A stretch of DNA of 64,000 nucleotides from Leishmania mexicana MHOM/GT/2001/U1103 (lineage: Eukaryota; Euglenozoa; Kinetoplastea; Trypanosomatida; Trypanosomatidae): positions 1,364,001 to 1,428,000 of the forward strand of contig NC_018334.1 in assembly GCF_000234665.1 (NCBI RefSeq), in the 5' to 3' direction. Positions 57,244 to 64,000 of this stretch are shown piece after piece. The notes beneath the pieces were generated by a model that was given only the letters and a program-made list of their open reading frames with translations, did no database searches and was not told the DNA's origin. Within the stretch, counting starts at the first letter, position 1. Each line of letters starts with the position of its first letter. A program made the translations under genes and the position numbers.

Positions 57244-60200
57244 CTAGCGCGTCTGCTTCGACACAACAGCAAAGGACGGGAACGTACGCTCCCGCAGACG
57301 ATCCACCTCGCGCTTCAGCCGCACTAGTTCTTCCTGCTGTGACCGAGCCAGCTCCTCTAGCTCGCTGGTGGCAAAAATCTCTTTGACCCGCGCAGCACGT
57401 GCGTGCGAGCCGTCCGCGCGCGTCTCAATCAGGCGGTACACTGCCCCGTTGGCGCGCACTGTGTCGTCGAGGTCGTCGCACTGGGCACCAACGATGGTGT
57501 TCTCTGTCACGCGCTCAGCAATCTGGTTCTTCAGCTGGCGCACGACGCCCCTCAGCTCCTCTACTTTTCGACTCATGTTCGTCTCCACCAGATCCATGTG
57601 GCGCTGAATATGCGCGAGCGTCTTCTCCTCCGACAAGTCCACGTCGCCGTTCAGCCACTCCTGCATCTGGCGAGTGACACGAAGGGTATGCAGCTGTCGC
57701 AGCTCCAGCTGCAGCGTCCCCGCGCAGTACCTAAGCCGCTCCCTCTCCCACTCCAGCAGCTTCATCAGCTTTCGGCGCGCAAACACCTTGTTGAGGAGCG
57801 CGCGGCTCTCCGCGTCGCTTTGGAGGATGAGATCGTTGTACTGGGCCACGTCGTCGCGCCACCGCAGGTTGGAGGACGAAAAAGCCGTCGCCGTCGTGGC
57901 ACTCTCGTCTTGGATTTGGCCCTGGTGCAGTCGACACAAGGCGTGGACGTCGAGAAGACGCGTCACTGAGTTGTCGCGGACGGCGTCCATCTCCTCCCCT
58001 GCGGCATCTATCTGATGCACAATGAGCTTGCAGTGCCGCTGCGCCTCTTGAAAGTCCTCAGCAGCTCGCTGCACCTCTGACTCGGCCCCGTCAACCAGTT
58101 GCTGCAACTTAGCTACCGTCTGGCAATGCTCGCAGAAAGCTGTCCACTGCTCCGTCGTGCAGTCTGGTGCGGGCGTGTCGGCGTCTGGTAGCGGCGCCTT
58201 GCCCTCCTCGAAGCGCCGCTGCCATCGCACAAAGCGCCGGTGCAGCTTCTCGCCTATCGCCCTGTCGTCAAAGGGTGACAAGGCCCTGGCGCTTGCCGCG
58301 TAGCTGTCCGTTTTGCTCTCTGCGGCGGTCAGCCGAGCCTGCGCTGCAGTCAGCACGCGCTTCTGTTGCGCTGCAATCGACTCTGCGCCGGTCAGCCCGT
58401 CACGGAGAGCCTCTCGTTTGCGAGCCAAGGATCGATGCTGTCGATAGGCGGCGCTGACGCACAGCCGATGCTGAAAGAGTAGGGCGAGCTGCAGCTCCGC
58501 CTCGTCAACTTCCTCGGCTGTGCTCAGCCGGAACTGACGAATCTGACGAAGCTGCTTGTCTAGCGTCGCCGCCGTTTCCCGGTTCTTGTCCTGCAGCGCC
58601 TTGAACTCGCCCCGGAGCGCCTCCCTCTTTGCCTCGACGAACTCGTTCTCTTCCTTGAGTCTCTTCGCGTAGGCCTCGAAGATGCGCGTCTGCTCCTCCG
58701 TGCGCTCCTCTGGCGGGACGAAGGTGTCGCGCGTGTCGTCTGCGAAGTCTGGCAACGGCACCTGCACCTCCAGCCGCTCCACCTCCTTTTCCAGGCCGTC
58801 CATCCACAAGTGCAAGGCCGCTTCATCCACCGGAGACACAACAACTGTCCCCTTAGAAGGCGCGATCAGTGCCTGCGCCTCGGCGCTCAGCTCCTTGTCC
58901 TCGACAACGAATAGTGAGTTGGGGCTCTCCCCGGTGTCGACAACCGCCGAGAAGAGCTGTGCGGGAAGGCTACCCAACTGCTTTCCAATCGTAATGCAGC
59001 GCTGCGTGCGCTCCTCCACCTGCATGACGGACTGTCTCTTCAAGTCTTGAAGGTCAATGAAGCAGGCGTTGAAGGCGTCCTTGAGCACCAGCGACCGGCC
59101 CTTAACGAGGAGAGACTGAAGTACCATGCGGCACTCAGTGTAAACATCCGCGTCGTTCAGCATCGCAGCGTCGAAGTCCTCAGCCGCGCTAGGGCTGCCA
59201 GCCACGTGCGTCGCCATCTTGGACACGATCTGCATGCCAGGAGGTGTGCGTCGACCTGCGGAAATCTTCTCTTGCAGCTGACGGAGAAACAGTGCTTTTC
59301 GAGAAAGCGATGCCTCGGCCCGTGTCCTGCGATGGACGTGGAAGTTGTGCACCTCCAGCCCAGGGGTGTTCATGCTCACCACCTTCATACGTGTCACCTC
59401 CATCGCCTCGAAGCAGCGCCCCCTGATGGTATCCTGGAGGTACTCGTTCAGGATAGCGTGGTAGTAGTGCCTCTCGCGCATCTCAAACACGGCACTCTCA
59501 CATTCGGCTGCAAACTGCTCGCGCTGCTCCGGAGTCAGGAAAGCCTCGAGAGGAACATCAGCGTCCTTTTCACTCATCGCCTTCGCCCACAGCTCACGCA
59601 CGCGGGACAGCTCGCGGAGGAGAGCCCCTCGCTCAGGCGCCACGTCGCTTGCTTGTGGAGCAGTCGCCTCGTCCTCAGCAGGGCCCAGTCGCGCTCCCAC
59701 CACGTGCGTCCACTCCGGCTCCTGCCACGAGGCTTGGGCATCTTGCGCCTTCAACGCAACACACTGCAACACTCCATCATTGCCGCCGCAGACCACCTCC
59801 TCTCCGGCGTCAGCGATGGCCGCCGTCGTGATACCACCGCAGAACGAGGAGCGTGCGGCGTGAATCCAGAGCGCCTTGCGCTTTTCACGCGAGGGGGGGA
59901 TCGGGGTCATTTGCACCTGGTACGGCGTCAAATCCCGCGCGGCGATGCTGCCGTCCCGGCCACACGAAATCACTGTTGCATCGTTAAGACGCAGGAGGCA
60001 ACTGCCACCGCTGCTGTGGTCGTGGATGAGAAACAGAGGCCGTGAGACCTTTACGTCACCCTCGCGTTGGCGGTCGAGCGTGTACACCTTGGAGTCGTGG
60101 TCTGCCGAGTGTACAAAGAGGTTGAGCACGTCAGGGGTGGCGTAGCACACGAGTGCATCCGTGATTGGAAAGTCGAGCCGCCACGACTTGCGCACAAGCG

Positions 60201-61683
60201 CTTCGGCAGGGTGCGTTGTCACGGCGTCGCCGTCGTCCGGCGCCTCCATGAGGAAGGCGTCACCATTTTCGCACACGACAAGCAGACTCGTCTCCGACGG
60301 TACCCACCTTGCCAACGAGATAGACGCAAGAAGAGTGGCACGTACAATGCCACGATCCTCCACGCTGTCACCACCGCAGCTCAAAAACCGTACGGCATCT
60401 CGACTACAGCATGCCAACGCGCCACAACCATCCGCCTCGACAAAAATAGGAGTGCACTCCAAGCACTTGTAGATCCACGCCTCTTTCCCACCCATGCAGT
60501 CAAAGCAGACTACAGTGGCATCCTCGAACAGGATCGCAATCTGAGAAGAGCTAAGCAGGCACGCATGCACCGCCGGCCCCCGCGCTCCGCAAGGGGCGAA
60601 AACCTTCACAGTGTTCCTCTCGTAGAGGGCCACGCTGCCATCTCGCAACACCCACGCTACCAAGGTCCCACCGTTTACAGAAAGGCACCTGAGTGTAGAG
60701 GCCTCCATCCAGCCCTTCACGAGGCGCAGCGCAGCATCTCCGCGGCTGGTCGCAGTCGGCACTGCCACCGCGAGCAAGCCTGTCTGCGTGCTCAGCAGCA
60801 GCTCGCCCCCGCTCGTCGTAGCGATGCGACTTGTGCAGGAAGGCAGGCAACCGAGGGAGAGGCTGCGACAGGTACCGTCAGCCAGGTTGACAGAGAGCAA
60901 GCCCCCTGAGCGCGTGAAGATGAAAGCAGTGTCGTCCAGCGCAAGCATCGCCGCTGCGCCCCCTGCCGCTGGGGCTTCGCAGAGCTCGCGGGATGTCTGG
61001 CTGTCGTGCGAGTACACATGCACGGACCCTTCCTTCGTGGCGTAGCACACCATGTTCAGCCCTGAGGCGCACGCACTCTCTACGTGCGCCTCGACGAAGA
61101 GGCACTTCTGAAAGCTTTTGCCGTCCTCCCCGCGCGAGTAGCCCACAATGCCGTCGTTTCTGCATATGGCGAAGCGCACAACCGCTTCCTCAAGACCGCC
61201 AGCGAGTAGCGACTTTGGCTCTCCGCTCTGCTGGAGAGGGACGCGGTCGGCGAAAGTGTAAGCACTGTTTCGCGTGCCTCGGCGAAAAACTGTCACGGCA
61301 GTGTCAGGAACCGTAGCAAGAACAAAAAGCTCCGTCCCATCAGCAGAAAACACGATGTCTGCGACACCTACAGAGATTTCTGTTTCAGTGCAGCCGAGGT
61401 TATGCAGGGAAGTGACATCGAAGAAATGCAGCGCAACCCGCAGTCGCTTCTCCGTCACACACAGCACGCCGGCCGAACTGATTGCGATTTTGTCAATCGA
61501 GTACTTCCCACTGGGAAATGGAAGCCAAAGGTGCTCACCGCCATTCTCCACGACGACCACACCATTGTCAGCCGGAACGAAGACGCGACTGTCATGTGCT
61601 GCAAATGCAGCTGGTTTGCTGCAGCCGATTACTCGTGCAAAGCTTTGTATCATCCCTGTGCATGCGCCTTGCTGCAAAGCCAT
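57244..61683 (-). CDS. WD-repeat and coiled-coil axonemal protein, CFAP43/CFAP44-like
   Basis: A 1479-residue protein. About residues 1-640 consist of degenerate WD40-type beta-propeller repeats (e.g. GVADIVFSADGTELFVLATV, DGSIAARDL), followed by about 840 residues of charged coiled coil. The C-terminus (ELARSQQEELVRLKREVDRL then RTFPSF) resembles the end of CFAP43/CFAP44. Those proteins form the tether-head complex linking inner-arm dynein f to doublet microtubules and are needed for flagellar beating. Whether this is the 43 or the 44 paralogue cannot be settled by eye. The frame continues upstream to a TTG with an ATG at 61731, but a pyrimidine tract whose first AG lies downstream of that ATG favours the ATG at 61683 (MALQQGACTGM). 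Another ATG ten codons later is possible. Confidence 0.82.
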   Translation of the reverse strand: MALQQGACTGMIQSFARVIGCSKPAAFAAHDSRVFVPADNGVVVVENGGEHLWLPFPSGKYSIDKIAISSAGVLCVTEKRLRVALHFFDVTSLHNLGCTETEISVGVADIVFSADGTELFVLATVPDTAVTVFRRGTRNSAYTFADRVPLQQSGEPKSLLAGGLEEAVVRFAICRNDGIVGYSRGEDGKSFQKCLFVEAHVESACASGLNMVCYATKEGSVHVYSHDSQTSRELCEAPAAGGAAAMLALDDTAFIFTRSGGLLSVNLADGTCRSLSLGCLPSCTSRIATTSGGELLLSTQTGLLAVAVPTATSRGDAALRLVKGWMEASTLRCLSVNGGTLVAWVLRDGSVALYERNTVKVFAPCGARGPAVHACLLSSSQIAILFEDATVVCFDCMGGKEAWIYKCLECTPIFVEADGCGALACCSRDAVRFLSCGGDSVEDRGIVRATLLASISLARWVPSETSLLVVCENGDAFLMEAPDDGDAVTTHPAEALVRKSWRLDFPITDALVCYATPDVLNLFVHSADHDSKVYTLDRQREGDVKVSRPLFLIHDHSSGGSCLLRLNDATVISCGRDGSIAARDLTPYQVQMTPIPPSREKRKALWIHAARSSFCGGITTAAIADAGEEVVCGGNDGVLQCVALKAQDAQASWQEPEWTHVVGARLGPAEDEATAPQASDVAPERGALLRELSRVRELWAKAMSEKDADVPLEAFLTPEQREQFAAECESAVFEMRERHYYHAILNEYLQDTIRGRCFEAMEVTRMKVVSMNTPGLEVHNFHVHRRTRAEASLSRKALFLRQLQEKISAGRRTPPGMQIVSKMATHVAGSPSAAEDFDAAMLNDADVYTECRMVLQSLLVKGRSLVLKDAFNACFIDLQDLKRQSVMQVEERTQRCITIGKQLGSLPAQLFSAVVDTGESPNSLFVVEDKELSAEAQALIAPSKGTVVVSPVDEAALHLWMDGLEKEVERLEVQVPLPDFADDTRDTFVPPEERTEEQTRIFEAYAKRLKEENEFVEAKREALRGEFKALQDKNRETAATLDKQLRQIRQFRLSTAEEVDEAELQLALLFQHRLCVSAAYRQHRSLARKREALRDGLTGAESIAAQQKRVLTAAQARLTAAESKTDSYAASARALSPFDDRAIGEKLHRRFVRWQRRFEEGKAPLPDADTPAPDCTTEQWTAFCEHCQTVAKLQQLVDGAESEVQRAAEDFQEAQRHCKLIVHQIDAAGEEMDAVRDNSVTRLLDVHALCRLHQGQIQDESATTATAFSSSNLRWRDDVAQYNDLILQSDAESRALLNKVFARRKLMKLLEWERERLRYCAGTLQLELRQLHTLRVTRQMQEWLNGDVDLSEEKTLAHIQRHMDLVETNMSRKVEELRGVVRQLKNQIAERVTENTIVGAQCDDLDDTVRANGAVYRLIETRADGSHARAARVKEIFATSELEELARSQQEELVRLKREVDRLRERTFPSFAVVSKQTR

Positions 61684-62507
61684 ACAAACAGTGAGGCCTC
61701 TTTTCCTTTTTGTCCACCCATCCCCGAGCATAGAGTGAAAGCAATGGCAGAACAAAAGAGAAGAGTATTAACGGTACACAACGAACACGGAATGCAGGAA
61801 ATAAAGTGCTTTCTTCCGCCGCTCATCGCCGTGACAGGTGGGAGTACGGACACGACGAAAAAAGTCCGTCCCATGACCGAGTGGATTGTCTGTGCACTCG
61901 CTCGTGCAAGAGAAAGCACCAGCCGTCTTTACAGGACTGAGTTGCTGCAGGCAGCAAAGCCCCTCAGCGCCATTGTCAGCAGCGCGTGCAGCGAACAGGT
62001 TGTTCCCTGAGCATGGTCGATTTTGCGCGATGCATCGCCATCATAATTCATTGAGTGCTCTCGATTCACGCCATTCGAAGCACCACTATACATGCACGTA
62101 TATATATATATATATACGAACAGATACAGAGAGCCAGAAACCAAGCGGGGTGAGTGGCACGTGATGTATAACATCTGGATACCACAGTAGCCCCCTACCT
62201 TCCTTTTCCCTCACTCATCCACATTTGCAACTCATCAGCCAACCTTTACATGCCAAGCCTCATCGCCACTAACACAGTTACCTAAGAGAGACGCGAGAGC
62301 TGTGGGCACGTGGCGCAGCTCACAGGAGAAGCAAAGGGTAGCCAGAACAGGACAACGAGAACAGAAGGAACATTGCACGTCGTAAGCAGTGAGATCGTGA
62401 TGGCTGTACAACCCTGTAATTCAGCCTTCACCAGAGGCTGCTGTATGTACCGAGCACATCGCGCCAAAAAGAAAAAAAAAAGCAGTCCTCGTGGTTCCCT
62501 TGCACCG
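61684..62507. other. Intergenic, downstream of the kinase gene
   Basis: No gene recognised. Holds leader signals of the CFAP-like gene, a TA run (62098-62115) and an A-run (62467-62481). The AT-richer centre is probably kinase 3' UTR. Confidence 0.5.
62098..62115. repeat. TA microsatellite
   Basis: About nine TA units. Unremarkable simple sequence in the untranslated interval. Confidence 0.85.
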
Positions 62508-63797
62508 TCACGCAACGCCGAGGCCGCACTGAATCGCGTGAATCCACTCCTCCATGTTCTCTAGCGACGCAGCTTCAAACCACATCGACTTGCCGCTCGT
62601 CGTATGAAGCGCAAAGACGTGCTCGCGCTTCGCCGTACTCACAGGGACCGGGCACACACTCTGAATGTGCTCCAGACTCAGTGCCTTTCCCTCGGTGTCG
62701 GACTCCTTGTCAGACATAATAAAGTGACCCTTCTGCACCTGGAGGTACCGCCTCTTCCATGAGTGGTTGTCACCGCCCTTCAGCTTGTTCAGGTACCCGG
62801 AGAAAAAGACATCCTTGTTGATCTGACCGACAGTGGTGCTCTTTGGCACCTCCACAGACTCACTAGACAGGATCTCTGTTACGTGCTGCATCAGCGCATC
62901 CTTTACCTCGTTCTCAATCCGCGAATTCTTCTTCATCGTATGCATGAAGACCTTCAGACCCTCCCGCACGTAGGGGAACCGGAAAATGTCCCGCACGCTC
63001 GGCCGCTGCGCCGCATCACAGACAAGGATCTTGCGGACCACATCCCTAAAGTCGCCCGAGTACACCTCGGGGAGCGGCTCGTAGTCTCCACTGAGCACTT
63101 TCGCCATGAGACCCTTCATGTTAGTGGAGGTAAATGGGCGCTTCAGTGCCATGATTTCGTACAGGAGAACACCCAGTGACCACACGTCTGCCTTTTTGCT
63201 GTAGCGTTGGTTGTTCCACAGCTCCGGCGCAAGGTAGTACGGTGTTCCACAGAAGGTGTTTGCCACGACTCCGGACACGGTGTCATCGTACTGGTGACTG
63301 AACCCGAAGTCACCAATCTTGATCAGACCAGTCGAGGTAAGGAGCACATTGGCTCCCTTGATGTCACGGTGCAGCATCTTGTGACCGTGGATATGATCTA
63401 GCGCAAGGCACAGCTGCAGAAAAAGGAAAAGTGCCTCGTGCTCTTGGAAGTGCTTGAAGTCAGTCGCACGCGCCTTAATCTGGCGGTCAAGGTCACCCGA
63501 GTCGGCGAACTCCATCACAATGAGCAAATGCTCATTATCTTCCTTGTCCTCGATGTACTTGATGATGTTTGGATGGTGGCAACTCGCAAGGCACTTGATT
63601 TCGCTGTACGCGTACGTGCGATCGCGCGATGACATCTTCCCGAGGTCCATTGTTTTCGCAACAAAGATCGCCTTGTCGCTAACGCGCTCCACCAGCCAGG
63701 CCTCACCGTACGAGCCGGTGCCAATGAGCTTCTTCTTCACGTACTTTACATCCCCAGTCACGCCTGGCGCACCGAGGACAGACGAGAAGGCGCTCAT
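62508..63797 (-). CDS. NIMA-related protein kinase with C-terminal PH domain
   Basis: A 429-residue Ser/Thr kinase. The catalytic domain spans about 18-280: glycine loop GTGSYG (26-31), Lys48 in VAKTMDLG, Glu66 in the C-helix, HRDIKGAN (His143-Arg144-Asp145), DFG at 163-165, and FCGTPYYLAPE at 183-192. All catalytic residues are present, so it should be active. Residues about 331-424 form a pleckstrin-homology domain (FSGYLNKL, SWKRRYLQV, conserved Trp in MEEWIHAI) that could bind phosphoinositides or proteins. The kinase-PH combination is the NRK type of NEK kinases described in trypanosomatids. Such kinases work in flagellum, basal body or cell-cycle control; the substrate here is unknown. 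ATG at 63797. Confidence 0.93.
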   Translation of the reverse strand: MSAFSSVLGAPGVTGDVKYVKKKLIGTGSYGEAWLVERVSDKAIFVAKTMDLGKMSSRDRTYAYSEIKCLASCHHPNIIKYIEDKEDNEHLLIVMEFADSGDLDRQIKARATDFKHFQEHEALFLFLQLCLALDHIHGHKMLHRDIKGANVLLTSTGLIKIGDFGFSHQYDDTVSGVVANTFCGTPYYLAPELWNNQRYSKKADVWSLGVLLYEIMALKRPFTSTNMKGLMAKVLSGDYEPLPEVYSGDFRDVVRKILVCDAAQRPSVRDIFRFPYVREGLKVFMHTMKKNSRIENEVKDALMQHVTEILSSESVEVPKSTTVGQINKDVFFSGYLNKLKGGDNHSWKRRYLQVQKGHFIMSDKESDTEGKALSLEHIQSVCPVPVSTAKREHVFALHTTSGKSMWFEAASLENMEEWIHAIQCGLGVA

Positions 63798-64000
63798 TTC
63801 GCTCGCACAATACAGGGTGCTGCCAACGTGGTGCGGGTCACAATGATACGCTGAAATCCTGCCATGTGGGAGGGCACAACAAAGGAGACAGCGGCAGGAG
63901 GCAGTAAGTGGAGAAGGCTTTCATTTCAGCGACAAGAAGCATTGTGGCTGAGCGTCCGTGTCAATCGACCTCAATTATGGGGCTGCTAAGCGAATGTGAC
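63798..64000. other. Upstream flank of the kinase gene
   Basis: Kinase 5' leader. An AG follows a short T-run on the minus strand near 63850 (ATTTCAG), a weak acceptor candidate. Nothing else seen. Confidence 0.4.

Noticed and set aside
59047..60909. Plus-strand frames of 332 and 280 codons
   Set aside because: Antisense to the CFAP43/44-like gene; no domain, no plausible start context.
1..64000. tRNA, rRNA or snoRNA genes
   Set aside because: I saw no box A/B promoter, clover-leaf or other RNA-gene signature; a covariance-model scan would be needed to exclude small ones.

Overview
The window looks like a stretch of a Leishmania-type trypanosomatid chromosome. Every convincing gene (17 intact or probably intact, plus three relics) lies on the minus strand. 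No introns are visible, intergenic regions are long and pyrimidine-rich on the coding strand, and several starts have a pyrimidine tract followed by AG, as expected for trans-splicing in a polycistronic unit transcribed from right to left. Third-position GC is high, so long open frames appear on the other strands as shadows. The tandem ZIP iron transporter pair, beside an M16 peptidase and a Cho2-type phosphatidylethanolamine methyltransferase, recalls the LIT1 region of Leishmania chromosome 31. That is recollection, not a search result. Species is not determinable here.

In transcription order: a NIMA-related kinase with a C-terminal PH domain (63.8-62.5 kb); a WD-repeat/coiled-coil axonemal protein of CFAP43/44 type (61.7-57.2); a roadblock/LC7 dynein light chain (56.8-56.4); a divergent FAD-monooxygenase-like protein (56.1-54.9); a mitochondrial biotin-containing acyl-CoA carboxylase subunit, probably methylcrotonyl-CoA carboxylase alpha (54.4-52.3); the PE methyltransferase (51.5-49.8); a coiled-coil protein ending in Cys-Cys (48.8-46.3); an unknown 188-aa protein (45.1-44.6); a membrane J-domain protein (44.1-43.5); an insulysin-like M16 metallopeptidase (42.3-39.0); and a BTB/T1-SPRY protein (38.3-37.3).

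Next comes the iron-transporter cluster: a decayed, chimeric third ZIP copy (35.8-35.2) and two nearly identical LIT1 genes (33.6-32.3 and 29.6-28.3) carried on a 1.46-kb direct repeat. Beyond a 3.2-kb gene-poor interval are a small cyclase-family enzyme (24.9-24.4), a mitochondrial membrane/coiled-coil protein (23.8-23.0), a decayed adaptor-complex mu subunit (22.2-20.9), a 1756-aa disordered protein, a 440-aa Ser/Pro-rich protein, a 455-aa coiled-coil protein, a decayed kinesin-like gene (9.7-7.35), and a 1911-aa coiled-coil protein with tryptophan-centred helices.

Themes are flagellar/cytoskeletal parts, lipid and leucine metabolism in the mitochondrion or ER, and iron uptake. I see no CRISPR, phage, transposon, tRNA or rRNA. 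The most unusual features are the chimeric ZIP relic, the sharply bounded LIT1 duplication, and two further decayed genes in an otherwise intact cluster. I did not find clear evidence of a wholly new system. Many alternative upstream starts are GTG/TTG extensions into leader sequence, so ATG starts were chosen.
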